A stretch of 64,000 nt of DNA from Rhodococcoides fascians NBRC 12155 = LMG 3623 (GCF_001894785.1 NZ_BCWW01000004.1:248001-312000); one strand, 5' to 3'; shown: positions 1 to 10,524, counted from the first letter of the stretch. Numbers and translations are program-made. The notes: generated by a model from the letters alone, not told the origin.

Positions 1-794
1 AGCACTGTTTGCGCGATGCGCCCGACCGGCCCCAGTTCGTCACTGAGGGTGCCTGCGCACATGGCGATGCCGTCCGGACCCGTCGACGTCTCGGCCGACA
101 CTCCGATCCAGTCACCCTGGGGTTCGCGGAAGACGTGCACCGTCAGATCGGTGTTCAGGAACGTCCACTGCTCGATCGGCAATTTCGCACCCACACCGTT
201 GGCGATGTCGGCAATCGAGAACAGCCGTTCCAGTGGCGTCATCGACTCACCCTGCACCAGAACGGGAGTCGGCTTCGCCCACACTTCACCGGGCCCCGCT
301 GCGCCGAGCTCGGTGAGAAACTTGAACTCGACCGCGTCGAGGTATCCGGAGGTCCAGAGTCCGCCGAAGGTGCTGTCGACGCCGGCGCTCACCGGTCGCA
401 TCACCGAATCTCCCACGTGCACGACGTCGTCGGTGGGCTCGGTACGCATACGCCATGCGCTGCCCCGCGCCACCGCTCGCGCCGGCCCCGCTGATCCTCG
501 AGCCCACAGTTCGGCGACGACGAGTTCGACATTAGCGCCCGGCCGCGCCGTCCATGCGCGAATCGTGATGTCCGACACCGGAACAGGTCCGAGAATGTCG
601 ACGACCACCCGGCTGATTCGAGTATCGGGTCTGGCATCGACCCGCTCGAGTGCGCGGACCAACAACGCGGACGGCGGAGCGCCGTGCTGCATCGTCGGTG
701 CCCACAGGCTGACGGTGTGCTCGGTCGCGGTGACGATCTCGTAACCGTCGTCGTCGACACCGGCAGGAACGAAGAAGGCGTCAGGACTCGTCAC
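1..794 (-). CDS. Thioesterase family protein (3' end outside window)
   Basis: The minus-strand frame opens at GTG 794 and runs off the window start, giving about 264 residues with no stop. The protein has the look of the actinobacterial two-hotdog acyl-CoA thioesterase family: an early LWAPTMQHGAPPSALLVRALER segment, then a beta-rich stretch ending in VVDILGPVPVSDITIRAWT, and a second-half segment with LFSIADIANGVGAKL and WTFLNTDLTVHVFR. The family hydrolyses acyl-CoA thioesters; the substrate cannot be read from sequence. The GTG overlaps the stop of the upstream exonuclease gene by four bases (GTGA), so the two are probably translationally coupled. The function is assigned by family resemblance only. 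Confidence 0.75.
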   Translation of the reverse strand, partial: MTSPDAFFVPAGVDDDGYEIVTATEHTVSLWAPTMQHGAPPSALLVRALERVDARPDTRISRVVVDILGPVPVSDITIRAWTARPGANVELVVAELWARGSAGPARAVARGSAWRMRTEPTDDVVHVGDSVMRPVSAGVDSTFGGLWTSGYLDAVEFKFLTELGAAGPGEVWAKPTPVLVQGESMTPLERLFSIADIANGVGAKLPIEQWTFLNTDLTVHVFREPQGDWIGVSAETSTGPDGIAMCAGTLSDELGPVGRIAQTV

Positions 795-1699
795 AGCTCC
801 GTCTCCTCCTGCTCCGCAGCCGCCTGCGGCCAACCGGGGTACGGCGGGGGAGTGCCGCCGAACTCGGGGCACAGTGCCCGGTGATCGCACCACTTGCACA
901 GTGCGCCTTTCTTGGCGCGGAAGTCGCCGGTCTCACCGGCCGCCAGAATCGCCTTCCAGATGGCCGAGAGCATGCGCTCGAAGCGCAGCAGCTCACCCTC
1001 GTCCGGTGCGTATGTCAGCTCCTGCTTGTCGGCGAGGTACATCAACTTCAGTTGCGCGGGAACGACTCCGCGCATGCGCATGATCATCAGCGCATAGAAT
1101 TTCATCTGGAACAGAGCCTTGGATTCGGTGAACTCACGCGGCGCACGTCCGGTCTTGTAATCGACGACGCGAATCATTCCGTTGGGTGCGACGTCGATCC
1201 GGTCGATGAATCCGCGCAGCGGCGTTCCGTCGTCCAACGCGATCTCGACGCGCTGTTCGCAGGACTCGGGATCGAAGTGCGTGGGATCTTCGAGTTCGTA
1301 GTACCCGTCCACCAGGGCACGAGCCCGGTCGAGAAACGCCGGACGGTCGTCCGCCGGAACCAGCGACGCGATGTCGGGTGACTCGGCCACGACCCGATCC
1401 CAGGCCGGGTCCACCAGGTCGCGCGCAGTGGTGGGCACTCGATCGCGGGCAGGGAGTGCGTACAGGGCCTCGAGTGCGGCATGCACCACAGTTCCCTTCA
1501 CCTGTGCCTCGGTGGAGACCTCGGGAAGCCGGTCCACGGCACGGAAGCGATACAACAGTGGGCACTGCTTGAAATCACCTGCGCGAGAAGGAGACAGAGC
1601 CGGGGTACTGCGGTTGCCGGACCTCGAACGCGGTACGTCGGCGCTGTCACCGACATCGAGAAGAGGTAAGTCGATGGGGCTCGACACGGAAATACTCAC
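791..1699 (-). CDS. RecB-family exonuclease, PD-(D/E)XK with Fe-S type cysteines
   Basis: The protein has 302 residues counted from GTG 1699. The nuclease motifs are in order: GTVVHAALE (metal-binding His region), GFIDRID, and VVDYKTG (catalytic D...K). A cysteine in QCPLLYRF near the N-terminus plus three in CKWCDHRALC near the C-terminus form the four-cysteine cage that holds a 4Fe-4S cluster in Cas4/AddB-type nucleases. It is the counterpart of mycobacterial Rv2119, next to trmI as there. The start is set by a promoter box TAGTCT at 1707-1712, seven bases before GTG 1699; a longer start at 1729 would place the promoter inside the gene. The role is probably DNA end processing or repair. Confidence 0.85.
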   Translation of the reverse strand: MSISVSSPIDLPLLDVGDSADVPRSRSGNRSTPALSPSRAGDFKQCPLLYRFRAVDRLPEVSTEAQVKGTVVHAALEALYALPARDRVPTTARDLVDPAWDRVVAESPDIASLVPADDRPAFLDRARALVDGYYELEDPTHFDPESCEQRVEIALDDGTPLRGFIDRIDVAPNGMIRVVDYKTGRAPREFTESKALFQMKFYALMIMRMRGVVPAQLKLMYLADKQELTYAPDEGELLRFERMLSAIWKAILAAGETGDFRAKKGALCKWCDHRALCPEFGGTPPPYPGWPQAAAEQEETEL

Positions 1700-1706
1700 G
1701 ACTGCG

Positions 1707-1729
1707 AGACTATGCCGCTGGTCCGACAT
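1707..1729 (-). promoter_or_regulatory. Candidate RecA-independent DNA-damage promoter (RecA-NDp, PafBC type)
   Basis: On the minus strand the sequence reads ATGTCGGAC (1729-1721), eight bases, then TAGTCT (1712-1707), then seven bases to GTG 1699. The published mycobacterial RecA-NDp consensus is tTGTCRGtg-N8-TAnnnT. The core TGTCGG, the 8-base spacer and the TAnnnT box all match; the flanking positions 1, 8 and 9 do not. The gene it serves is a DNA-repair-type exonuclease, and the activators PafB and PafC are encoded at 12046-14030. Recognition by PafBC is an inference. Confidence 0.6.
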
Positions 1730-1747
1730 CTTCGGTGAAGGCCGTAG

Positions 1748-2872
<1,125 letters not shown>

Positions 2873-2894
2873 CGCTGCAGGCTCGGCTGCCGAC

Positions 2895-3386
2895 TCAGAC
2901 GCAGGGTGCCTGGCCCATGGCCAGGATCTGGCACGTGCTGGCGTCCGACAGCTTCCAGGTGCCATCGATCAGCACCCAGGTCTGCGGTGCCGGAGCCGCG
3001 GTCCCGCGTGGAGTGGCGATGGCGACGTCCGCGGTGGACGTCTCACCGGCGACGGTCGGTTCCGACACCTCGAAGGTGATCGCTCCGTAGTTCGCCAGTG
3101 CGGCGGTCATCGTCTCCAGGTTCGTCAGGCGCGCCTGACCGTTCTCCACTGCCGCAGCCTTGGTCGCTGCGTCCACGTCCGGTGCGACCAGCTGCTGCAG
3201 CGAGGTCTGCAACTCGGCGACGGTAGGTGCTGTGACAGCCGGCCCGGCGGTGGTCGTCGGCATGGAGTCGCTGGTCGACGCGGAATTGTGATCGGCGTGA
3301 TCGGATTCATCGCTCGAACTGCATCCTGCACCCACCAGAGCCACCGCGGCTACTGCGACGCTTGCCGAGAGAATACGCATTTTCAC
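2895..3386 (-). CDS. Mtb12-like low-molecular-weight antigen lipoprotein
   Basis: The protein has 163 residues. It has a signal peptide with hydrophobic core VAVAAVALV and a lipobox VGAGC, so the mature protein would be lipid-anchored at Cys22. A Ser/Thr/Asp-rich linker follows. The C-terminal part, with TVAELQTSLQQLV, ALANYGAITFEVSEPTV and TWVLIDGTWKLS, resembles the C-terminal domain of the mycobacterial secreted antigen Mtb12. Function in that family is unknown. GTG 3386 is chosen because AGGGG lies about nine bases upstream; ATG 3380 is the alternative. It is convergent with trmI and divergent from mpa. Confidence 0.8.
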   Translation of the reverse strand: MKMRILSASVAVAAVALVGAGCSSSDESDHADHNSASTSDSMPTTTAGPAVTAPTVAELQTSLQQLVAPDVDAATKAAAVENGQARLTNLETMTAALANYGAITFEVSEPTVAGETSTADVAIATPRGTAAPAPQTWVLIDGTWKLSDASTCQILAMGQAPCV

Positions 3387-3564
3387 TGGTGAGGCCCCTG
3401 ATTCCGTCGTCTGTCGATCGATTGGTCAGGTGAGGCTAACATGAACTGGGATGGCCTTTCGGGGCCGCCGAGCAGAGTGGATGCCGACCCCGTTCGAGGT
3501 GTCGGTCCGCATCTCCGCGCCGCTGCCGGTAGCGTTGATAGATCGTCACTGGGAGGAGTCGCTC

Positions 3565-5328
3565 ATGAGCTCAACAGACAATCCGGATGTGGCCGCGGCC
3601 AGAGCCGAACTGGACGCCGTGCGAGCCGAAGTCGCGTCGCTACGGCGCCAACTGGGGGAGTCCCCCGAGCAGGTACGCGAGCTCGAGGGCCGGGTCGATT
3701 CCTTGTCGCTGCGCAACACGAAGTTGCTCGACACTCTCAAGGAGGCCCGACAACAGCTCATCGCGCTGCGCGAGGAGGTGGACCGTCTCGGTCAACCGCC
3801 GAGCGGATACGGCGTCCTGCTGAGCGTGTTCGAGGACGGCACAGTCGACGTGTTCACGTCCGGTCGGAAGATGCGACTGACGTGCTCACCCAACATCGAG
3901 GCCGACACGCTCGCTCCGGGACAGACCGTGCGGTTGAACGAGGCGTTGACCATCGTCGAGGCGTGCACCTTCGATCAGGTCGGCGAGATCAGCACTCTCC
4001 GAGAGCTTCTGGGGGATGGATCGCGCGCTCTCGTCGTCGGACATGCCGACGAGGAACGGGTGGTCTGGCTGGCCAAACCGTTGATCGACATGGTCAACGA
4101 CGACGGACCGGTCGACCCGGACGAGCCGTCACGGAAGCTCCGTCCCGGGGATTCGCTGCTGGTCGACACCAAGGCCGGCTACGCGTTCGAGCGCGTTCCC
4201 AAGGCCGAGGTGGAGGATCTCGTTCTCGAGGAGGTTCCGGACGTCGGATACGAGGACATCGGCGGTCTCGGTCGACAGATCGAGCAGATTCGGGACGCCG
4301 TAGAGCTGCCGTTCCTGCACAAGGATCTGTTCCGAGAGTACTCACTGCGTCCGCCGAAGGGCGTGCTGCTGTACGGCCCTCCCGGGTGTGGAAAGACGTT
4401 GATCGCCAAGGCCGTTGCCAACTCGCTGGCCAAGAAGATCGCCGAGGCACGTGGCCAGGATGCGCGGGAGGCGAAGTCGTTCTTCCTCAACATCAAGGGC
4501 CCCGAGCTGCTCAACAAGTTCGTCGGTGAGACCGAGCGTCACATCCGCATGATCTTTCAGCGGGCACGAGAGAAGGCGTCCGAGGGCACCCCGGTCATCG
4601 TGTTCTTCGACGAGATGGACTCGATCTTCCGTACCCGCGGCTCCGGCGTCTCGTCCGACGTGGAGACGACGGTCGTTCCGCAGCTGCTCGCCGAGATCGA
4701 CGGTGTCGAAGGCCTAGAGAACGTCATCGTGATCGGTGCGTCCAATCGCGAGGACATGATCGACCCGGCGATCCTGCGACCCGGCCGACTCGACGTGAAG
4801 ATCAAGATCGAGCGTCCCGACGCCGAATCGGCACAGGACATCTTCTCGAAGTACCTGACCGATTCGCTTCCGGTCAACGCCGACGACGTCGCCGAGTTCG
4901 GCGGCGATCGCGCGGCGTGCATCCGGGGCATGATCGATCGCGTCGTCGAGCGCATGTACGCCGAGAGTGACGACAATCGGTTCCTCGAGGTCACCTACGC
5001 CAACGGGGACAAGGAAGTTCTGTATTTCAAGGACTTCAACTCCGGGGCCATGATCCAGAACATCGTCGACCGGGCAAAGAAGTACGCCATCAAGTCGGTT
5101 CTCGAAACCGGAAACGCCGGACTGCGGATTCAGCACCTTTTCGATTCCATCGTCGACGAGTTCGCGGAGAACGAAGATCTGCCGAACACCACGAATCCGG
5201 ACGACTGGGCTCGGATCTCGGGCAAGAAGGGCGAGCGAATCGTCTACATTCGCACGTTGGTCACCGGCAAGAACGCCAGCGCGAGCCGGGCGATCGACAC
5301 CGAGGCCAATACCGGTCAGTACCTGTAG
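3565..5328 (+). CDS. mpa: Proteasome-associated AAA ATPase Mpa/ARC
   Basis: The protein has 587 residues from ATG 3565, with the ribosome site GGGAGGAG six bases upstream. Residues 1-76 form the coiled coil that binds Pup, and about 80-210 are the tandem OB-fold ring. The AAA module follows, with Walker A GPPGCGKT at 271-278 and Walker B VFFDE ending in D349-E350. The last residues are GQYL, the C-terminal tail that docks on the 20S core and opens its gate. Mpa unfolds pupylated proteins and threads them into PrcBA. An upstream in-frame start at 3451 lacks a ribosome site and is not used. It is the first gene of the Pup-proteasome locus. Confidence 0.97.
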   Translation: MSSTDNPDVAAARAELDAVRAEVASLRRQLGESPEQVRELEGRVDSLSLRNTKLLDTLKEARQQLIALREEVDRLGQPPSGYGVLLSVFEDGTVDVFTSGRKMRLTCSPNIEADTLAPGQTVRLNEALTIVEACTFDQVGEISTLRELLGDGSRALVVGHADEERVVWLAKPLIDMVNDDGPVDPDEPSRKLRPGDSLLVDTKAGYAFERVPKAEVEDLVLEEVPDVGYEDIGGLGRQIEQIRDAVELPFLHKDLFREYSLRPPKGVLLYGPPGCGKTLIAKAVANSLAKKIAEARGQDAREAKSFFLNIKGPELLNKFVGETERHIRMIFQRAREKASEGTPVIVFFDEMDSIFRTRGSGVSSDVETTVVPQLLAEIDGVEGLENVIVIGASNREDMIDPAILRPGRLDVKIKIERPDAESAQDIFSKYLTDSLPVNADDVAEFGGDRAACIRGMIDRVVERMYAESDDNRFLEVTYANGDKEVLYFKDFNSGAMIQNIVDRAKKYAIKSVLETGNAGLRIQHLFDSIVDEFAENEDLPNTTNPDDWARISGKKGERIVYIRTLVTGKNASASRAIDTEANTGQYL

Positions 5329-5340
5329 ATCCACCGCTGG

Positions 5341-5383
5341 GCAGTTTTCGGGGCGCGTCCGCACAGGGCGCGCCCCGAACTGC
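5341..5383 (+). terminator. Hairpin between mpa and dop, likely terminator
   Basis: Arms CGGGGCGCG (5349-5357) and CGCGCCCCG (5369-5377) pair perfectly. The flanking GCAGTT (5341-5346) and AACTGC (5378-5383) extend the stem past a TT bulge. It begins 13 bases after the mpa stop. No U-tract follows, as is usual in actinobacteria. Confidence 0.65.
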
Positions 5384-5397
5384 ATCCGTCGGCCGTC

Positions 5398-5403
5398 TAG
5401 GCT
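5398..5403 (+). promoter_or_regulatory. -10 box of dop, leaderless arrangement
   Basis: TAGGCT lies six bases before ATG 5410, with no ribosome site in between. Transcription would start at or next to the A of the start codon. The preceding hairpin makes an independent promoter for dop plausible. Confidence 0.5.
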
Positions 5404-5409
5404 CGACTT

Positions 5410-6909
5410 ATGCAGCGCATCATCGGTATCGAGGTCGAGTACGGCATTTCTTCACCGACCGAACCCACCGCCAACCCGATCCTGACGTCCACCCAGGCGG
5501 TGTTGGCGTACGCGGCAGCCGCAGGAGTGCCCCGCGCCAAGCGCACCCGCTGGGACTACGAGGTGGAATCACCGCTGCGCGATGCACGAGGCTTCGATCT
5601 CGGACGGTTCAGCGGACCGGCTCCGGTCATCGATGCCGACGAAATCGGTGCGGCGAACATGATTCTCACCAACGGTGCCCGCCTGTACGTCGATCACGCG
5701 CACCCCGAGTACTCGGCCCCGGAGGTGCGGGACCCACTGGACGCGGTGATCTGGGACAAGGCAGGCGAACGCGTCATGGAAGCGGCCGCACGGCACGCGT
5801 CGAGCGTCCCAGGGGCTCCGCGCCTGCAGCTGTACAAGAACAACGTCGACGGCAAGGGCGCGTCGTACGGCACGCACGAGAACTATCTGATGTCGCGTGA
5901 GACACCGTTCTCGGCGGTGATCGCGGGGCTCTCGCCGTTCTTCGCCTCCAGGCAAGTCATCACCGGCTCCGGGCGAGTCGGTATCGGCCAGTCGGGCGAC
6001 GAGGCCGGGTTCCAGCTCTCGCAGCGAGCGGACTACATCGAGGTGGAGGTCGGACTGGAGACCACCCTCAAGCGCGGCATCATCAACACCCGGGACGAAC
6101 CGCACGCAGACGCAGACAAGTACCGACGTCTGCACTGCATCATCGGCGACGCCAACCTGGCGGAGATGTCGACCTACCTCAAGGTGGGAACCACGGCCCT
6201 CGTGCTCGACCTCATCGAGGCGGGCGTCGACCTGTCGGATCTGCAGCTGGCCAGGCCGGTCACGGCTGTCCATCAGATCAGCCACGATCCCACCCTGCGC
6301 AAGGCCGTGGCACTCGCCGACGGCCGCGAACTGACGGGCCTTGCGCTGCAGCGGATCTACCACCAGCGGGCGGCGAAGTTCGTGGCTGCCGAGGGCAGCG
6401 ACGACGCACGAGCACTGGACGTGCTCGACAAGTGGGCGATGGTGCTGGACCTGCTCGAGCGCGATCCCATGGAGTGCGCGCATCTGCTGGACTGGCCGGC
6501 GAAATTGCGACTGCTCGAAGGGTTCCGACAGCGTGAGGGCCTCGGCTGGTCCGCTCCGCGGCTGCACCTGGTGGACCTGCAGTATTCCGATGTTCGCCTC
6601 GACAAGGGGCTCTACAACAGGTTGGTCGCCCGCGGTTCGATGGATCGTCTCGTCACCGAGCAGCAAGTTCTCGATGCGGTCGGCACACCGCCCGACGACA
6701 CGAGGGCCTACTTCCGCGGCGAATGCCTGCGCAAATTCGGTGCTGACATCGCCGCGGCGAGCTGGGACTCGGTCATCTTCGATCTCGGTGGCGATTCGCT
6801 GGTACGGATTCCGACGCTCGAGCCGTTGCGGGGAACGAAATCCCACGTCGGTGCCCTGCTGGAGTCCGTGGACAGTGCAGCGGAACTGGTCGACCAGCTC
6901 ACCACCTGA
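5410..6909 (+). CDS. dop: Pup deamidase/depupylase Dop
   Basis: The protein has 499 residues, with the carboxylate-amine-ligase-like fold shared with PafA. The N-terminal GIEVEYG holds the metal-binding glutamates, and D95 in [15 protein letters not shown] is the catalytic aspartate of the family. Dop deamidates the C-terminal Gln of Pup to Glu and also removes Pup from substrates. The Pup encoded just downstream ends in GGQ, so Dop is required here. It differs from its paralogue PafA in being longer, with an extra loop after the first strand. The start at ATG 5410 is preceded by a leaderless-type promoter box. Confidence 0.97.
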   Translation: MQRIIGIEVEYGISSPTEPTANPILTSTQAVLAYAAAAGVPRAKRTRWDYEVESPLRDARGFDLGRFSGPAPVIDADEIGAANMILTNGARLYVDHAHPEYSAPEVRDPLDAVIWDKAGERVMEAAARHASSVPGAPRLQLYKNNVDGKGASYGTHENYLMSRETPFSAVIAGLSPFFASRQVITGSGRVGIGQSGDEAGFQLSQRADYIEVEVGLETTLKRGIINTRDEPHADADKYRRLHCIIGDANLAEMSTYLKVGTTALVLDLIEAGVDLSDLQLARPVTAVHQISHDPTLRKAVALADGRELTGLALQRIYHQRAAKFVAAEGSDDARALDVLDKWAMVLDLLERDPMECAHLLDWPAKLRLLEGFRQREGLGWSAPRLHLVDLQYSDVRLDKGLYNRLVARGSMDRLVTEQQVLDAVGTPPDDTRAYFRGECLRKFGADIAAASWDSVIFDLGGDSLVRIPTLEPLRGTKSHVGALLESVDSAAELVDQLTT

Positions 6910-7104
6910 TCGTCCAGGGCATTCGAATGGGTCGTTCGGCGGTGTCTTGCCAACCGGCGAGGTCGGACTGTCGGTAGGGTAAAGGTCCGTGCACTTTCGG
7001 CGGAACGTTCGGTAGCACTTGCACATCCACGCCGGTGCGCCTCGGATGACCCGGCGACCGTGCAGTAGATCTGTTTTCTCGATACACAGAGGAGGTCGGC
7101 GACT

Positions 7105-7302
7105 ATGGCTCAGGAGCAGACACGGCGCTCGGGCGGCGGCGGCGGCGACGACGAGGTCCCAGGCGACACGGGGGCCGGTGGCCAGGAACGGCGCGAGAAG
7201 TTGGCCGAGGAGACCGACGATCTTCTCGACGAGATCGACGACGTTCTCGAGGAGAATGCCGAGGACTTCGTCCGCGCCTACGTTCAGAAGGGCGGCCAGT
7301 GA
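7105..7302 (+). CDS. pup: Prokaryotic ubiquitin-like protein Pup
   Basis: The protein has 65 residues. It is Gly- and acid-rich at the N-terminus, with a helical segment [21 protein letters not shown] that forms a coiled coil with Mpa, and it ends in GGQ. Dop converts the terminal Gln to Glu before PafA attaches it to substrate lysines. The ribosome site is AGAGGAGG at 7088-7095, nine bases upstream. The 195 bases between dop and pup hold no gene; TAGGGT at 6975-6980 is a weak -10 candidate. The stop overlaps the prcB start by four bases, so pup-prcB-prcA is one coupled unit. Confidence 0.98.
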   Translation: MAQEQTRRSGGGGGDDEVPGDTGAGGQERREKLAEETDDLLDEIDDVLEENAEDFVRAYVQKGGQ

Positions 7303-8240
7303 CGGTGGATCGTTCGGACCCACGGTCGGCAGGCGACGGACCGGCGATTCCGCTGGGGTCCAGTAGCTCGTCCTTCTCCGACTACCTCCGTCAGCACGCC
7401 CCGCACCTGCTGCCGGAGAGCGGCCTCGCCGCGGACCTGGCGTCCCACGCCGCCAACGGCACCACCGACAAGTCCGGCATCGCTCCGCACGGTACGACGA
7501 TCGTCGCCCTCACCTACGCGGGCGGGGTGCTGATCGCCGGTGATCGGCGCGCCACTCAGGGCAATCTGATCGCCAACCGTGACATGCAGAAGGTCTACGT
7601 CACCGACGAGTACTCCGCTGCGGGCATTGCCGGAACTGCGGGTATCGCAATCGAATTGGTTCGTCTGTTCGCTGTCGAACTCGAGCACTACGAGAAGATC
7701 GAGGGCGTGCCGCTCACCTTCAACGGCAAGGCCAACAAGTTGTCGTCGATGGTTCGGAGCAATCTGGGTGCGGCGATGCAGGGACTGGCTGCGGTGCCGT
7801 TGCTGGTCGGATTCGACATCGACATCTCCGATCCCGACAGAGCCGGACGCATCGTGTCGTACGACGTGGTCGGCGGGCGTTACGAGGAGCGGTCGGGCTA
7901 TCACGCAGTGGGTTCGGGCTCGTTGTTCGCCAAATCCGCGCTCAAGAAGTTGTACCGCCCCGGAATGTCCGAGGACGAGGCGCTTCGGGCTGCAGTCGAG
8001 TCGCTGTACGACGCCGCCGACGACGACTCGGCCACCGGTGGTCCCGATGTCACCCGCGGCATCTACCCGACGGCAGTTGCCATCACGAGCGTCGGTGCGG
8101 ACGACGTCGCGCACGATCGCATATCGGCTGCGGCCCGATCGGTTCTGGCAGAACGAACCGAGAGCGCAGCACACACCGGCGGCACGGACCACCACACCCG
8201 AGCAGGCCAGGAAGTCAGCGAAGGGGGTAGCGCGCTATGA
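7299..8240 (+). CDS. prcB: 20S proteasome subunit beta, PrcB
   Basis: The protein has 313 residues starting at GTG 7299, overlapping the pup stop (GTGA). A 65-residue propeptide ends in IAPHG, and processing before TTIVAL exposes Thr66, the N-terminal nucleophile of the protease. Conserved core segments are [26 protein letters not shown] and [19 protein letters not shown]. Fourteen beta subunits form the two inner rings of the core particle. The C-terminal tail, about 30 residues rich in Thr, Gly and His, is variable in the family. Only one prcBA pair is visible here. Confidence 0.97.
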   Translation: MTVDRSDPRSAGDGPAIPLGSSSSSFSDYLRQHAPHLLPESGLAADLASHAANGTTDKSGIAPHGTTIVALTYAGGVLIAGDRRATQGNLIANRDMQKVYVTDEYSAAGIAGTAGIAIELVRLFAVELEHYEKIEGVPLTFNGKANKLSSMVRSNLGAAMQGLAAVPLLVGFDIDISDPDRAGRIVSYDVVGGRYEERSGYHAVGSGSLFAKSALKKLYRPGMSEDEALRAAVESLYDAADDDSATGGPDVTRGIYPTAVAITSVGADDVAHDRISAAARSVLAERTESAAHTGGTDHHTRAGQEVSEGGSAL

Positions 8241-9010
8241 CGATGCCGTATTACGCATCTGCCGAACAGATCATGCGCGATCGTTCGGAATTGGCGCGCA
8301 AGGGAATCGGCCGCGGCCGCAGCGTCATCGTGCTGGCGTATGCCGACGGGGTCCTGTTCGTCGCCGAGAATCGCTCGACCGCGCTGCACAAGGTCAGTGA
8401 GCTCTACGACCGCATCGGTTTCGCTGCCGTCGGCAAGTACAACGAGTTCGAGAACCTACGCAAGGCCGGCATCCAGCACGCAGACATCAAGGGATACACC
8501 TACGATCGACGCGATGTCACCGGCCGGTCGTTGGCGAAGACCTACGCCCAGGCACTGGGCACCATCTTCACCGAGCAGCTCAAGCCGTACGAGGTCGAGA
8601 TCTGCGTCGCCGAGGTGTCCCATCAGGACGAGCCGATGGCCACGCAGCTGTACCGCATCACGTACGACGGCTCCATCGTCGACGAACAGGATTTCGTCGT
8701 CATGGGCGGTACCACCGAGCCCATCGTGGCCGCGCTGAAGGATACGTACCGGTCCGGCCTCGGGTTGGCGGACGCAGTTCGTATCGCCGTCGACGCGCTC
8801 ACCGCCGGTCCGACGTCGCCTGCGACTGCCGGTGCCGAGCCCGAGAAGAAGGTTCTCGAGGTGTCGGCCCTGGAGGTGGCCGTCCTGGATCAGGGGCGAC
8901 CGCGTCGAGCGTTCCGGCGTATCGCCGGAGCTGCTCTGGCGGATATGTTGCCCGCATCGGCACCGTCCGCGACCGGCGACGGCTCCTCGGAGCCGGAGAC
9001 TCCGCAGTAG
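8237..9010 (+). CDS. prcA: 20S proteasome subunit alpha, PrcA
   Basis: The protein has 257 residues. ATG 8237 overlaps the prcB stop in ATGA. The N-terminal [24 protein letters not shown] is the gating segment that closes the central pore until Mpa docks. [19 protein letters not shown] and [20 protein letters not shown] are conserved alpha-subunit stretches. Alpha subunits form the outer heptameric rings and lack the catalytic Thr. The C-terminal 30 residues are Ser/Pro/Glu-rich and probably disordered. The gene ends 24 bases before a strong terminator shared with the opposing gene. Confidence 0.97.
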   Translation: MTMPYYASAEQIMRDRSELARKGIGRGRSVIVLAYADGVLFVAENRSTALHKVSELYDRIGFAAVGKYNEFENLRKAGIQHADIKGYTYDRRDVTGRSLAKTYAQALGTIFTEQLKPYEVEICVAEVSHQDEPMATQLYRITYDGSIVDEQDFVVMGGTTEPIVAALKDTYRSGLGLADAVRIAVDALTAGPTSPATAGAEPEKKVLEVSALEVAVLDQGRPRRAFRRIAGAALADMLPASAPSATGDGSSEPETPQ

Positions 9011-9034
9011 TCCCCACGCTTCGGATCGAGGTCG

Positions 9035-9076
9035 ACGGCCTCGTGCTCTATCGCTTCCGGTAGAGCACGAGGCCGT
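9035..9076. terminator. Bidirectional terminator between prcA and the PAP2/DAG-kinase gene
   Basis: Arms ACGGCCTCGTGCTCTA (9035-9050) and TAGAGCACGAGGCCGT (9061-9076) are a perfect 16-base inverted repeat around a 10-base loop. TTCTT follows on the plus strand. The second arm and loop lie inside the last codons of the opposing gene, whose stop is at 9048-9050, so that coding end doubles as terminator. Confidence 0.85.
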
Positions 9077-10517
9077 TCTTGTCGCTGCTGAACTGGAATG
9101 TCGTGCCGTCTCCGACGACCTCGCCGTCAGCCGCGAGGGCAACCGGGGCACCGTCCACCTCGACGGTCAAGCGTTGCGCCACACTGCGCACGTAGGCAGG
9201 CGACGAGCCGAGCGTTCCTGTGATCGTCGCCCACAGCAGTCGTGTTCTCGATGCCTTGGGTTCCGACGGGAGAAAGCGAACATCGAGGGTGCCGGTATGA
9301 ATGCTGCTGCGCGACATGGGAACTTGATCGATCGGATCGTAGGTACCGTTGCCGACGAAGAGCATCCACACCGAGTGCGGCACCCCGTCGAGTCGAATGT
9401 TCAGTGGCTCTGCAGCCGCGAGCACTCGTGTCATCGCAACCGCAGCGGCCGGCCACTTACCGATTCGCTTCTGCAGCTTCTGCCGTAACCGCACCGAGTC
9501 GGGGTAACCCCCGAACGTCGCGGTGTTGACGAACGACACACTGCGGCCGTCGACGTCCACCTCGGCGATGTCGACCAGTTCGGCGGTGCCCGCCTCGACG
9601 GCGGCGGCGGTGTCCTCGACTGCGGTCAGACCGGTGTCGCGAGCGAAGTGGTTGAGAGTGCCACCCGGAAACGCGGCGAGTGGCAGGCCGTTACGGGCGG
9701 CCGAGGCGGCGACGCTGACGACCGTGCCGTCGCCTCCACACACTCCGAGAGCACGCGGCGTCGTGTTCCGAATTCTCTCTTCCAGTTGCTCGTTGAAGTC
9801 CCTCTCGGGATCGGGTACGAAGAGGTCGGCGTCGGGGAGCTCGCGACGGATGGCGTCCGGTACCGCCTCCGAACCGTCACCGGATCCGGGATTGACCAGC
9901 ACCAACAGTCCCCGTCCGCCCGGCAGTGCCTCGACCTCGACCGGCGAGCCGAGATCGGCGGGCTTCGCCGAACGCACGGCCCACCAGCGGCGGGTCGACA
10001 GCGCGACCGCCGAACCGAGCGCCGCTCCGGCGACGACATCGGTGGGCCAGTGGACGCCGACGTGAACCCGGGAATAGCAGACTGCTGCGGCGACCGGAGC
10101 CAACAGCAATCCTGCCTTCGGTGATTCGATGGCGACCGCGGTGACGAAGGCGGCCGCGGACGCCGAGTGACCGGAGGGAAACGACGAGGACACCGGCGGG
10201 GCGAGCACCCGGCGCAGTACGGGAACCAGCTCGGTATCCGGCCTCGACCTCGGGAACACCGGCTTGAGCAGACCGTTCGCCACGGCGCTCGCACCCGCCA
10301 CGGCGATCAGCCCCCGCACGCCGCCGCGTCGGGCCGAGCCACCGGCCGCGCCGAGAAGTGCGGCAGCTCCGAGCCACAGGCGACTGTGATCGGCGGCCGT
10401 GCTCAACGCGCGGAGCCCTGCATCCGCCCTGCTCGAGCGCAATGCCGCGCTTCGTGAAACCAGGGACAGGTCCCACGCGTGAACCGAGGCCGCAACAGAC
10501 GTTGGCGTGGAAGTCAT
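9048..10517 (-). CDS. PAP2-family phosphatase fused to diacylglycerol-kinase-like domain
   Basis: The protein has 489 residues from ATG 10517. About residues 30-200 are a membrane PAP2 phosphatase domain with KPVFPRSRP, SSFPSGHS and SRVHVGVHWPTDVV, the three conserved phosphatase motifs. About 210-489 are a lipid-kinase domain with LLVLVNPGSGDGS, the nucleotide-binding CGGDGTV and AAFPGGTLNHFARD. The pairing suggests phosphate removal and addition on one lipid, perhaps phosphatidate or a polyprenyl phosphate; the substrate is not known. The start is set by TAGGCT at 10525-10530, seven bases upstream. It sits head-to-head with pafA and tail-to-tail with prcA, breaking the proteasome locus. Confidence 0.88.
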   Translation of the reverse strand: MTSTPTSVAASVHAWDLSLVSRSAALRSSRADAGLRALSTAADHSRLWLGAAALLGAAGGSARRGGVRGLIAVAGASAVANGLLKPVFPRSRPDTELVPVLRRVLAPPVSSSFPSGHSASAAAFVTAVAIESPKAGLLLAPVAAAVCYSRVHVGVHWPTDVVAGAALGSAVALSTRRWWAVRSAKPADLGSPVEVEALPGGRGLLVLVNPGSGDGSEAVPDAIRRELPDADLFVPDPERDFNEQLEERIRNTTPRALGVCGGDGTVVSVAASAARNGLPLAAFPGGTLNHFARDTGLTAVEDTAAAVEAGTAELVDIAEVDVDGRSVSFVNTATFGGYPDSVRLRQKLQKRIGKWPAAAVAMTRVLAAAEPLNIRLDGVPHSVWMLFVGNGTYDPIDQVPMSRSSIHTGTLDVRFLPSEPKASRTRLLWATITGTLGSSPAYVRSVAQRLTVEVDGAPVALAADGEVVGDGTTFQFSSDKNGLVLYRKR

Positions 10518-10524
10518 GGGGCCC

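Noticed and set aside
3451..3564. 38-residue N-terminal extension of Mpa
   Set aside because: No ribosome site at 3451, whereas ATG 3565 has GGGAGGAG at good distance and gives the normal Mpa N-terminus.
5569..7323. Minus-strand frame of 584 codons opposite dop and pup
   Set aside because: It covers two certain genes and has no recognisable content.
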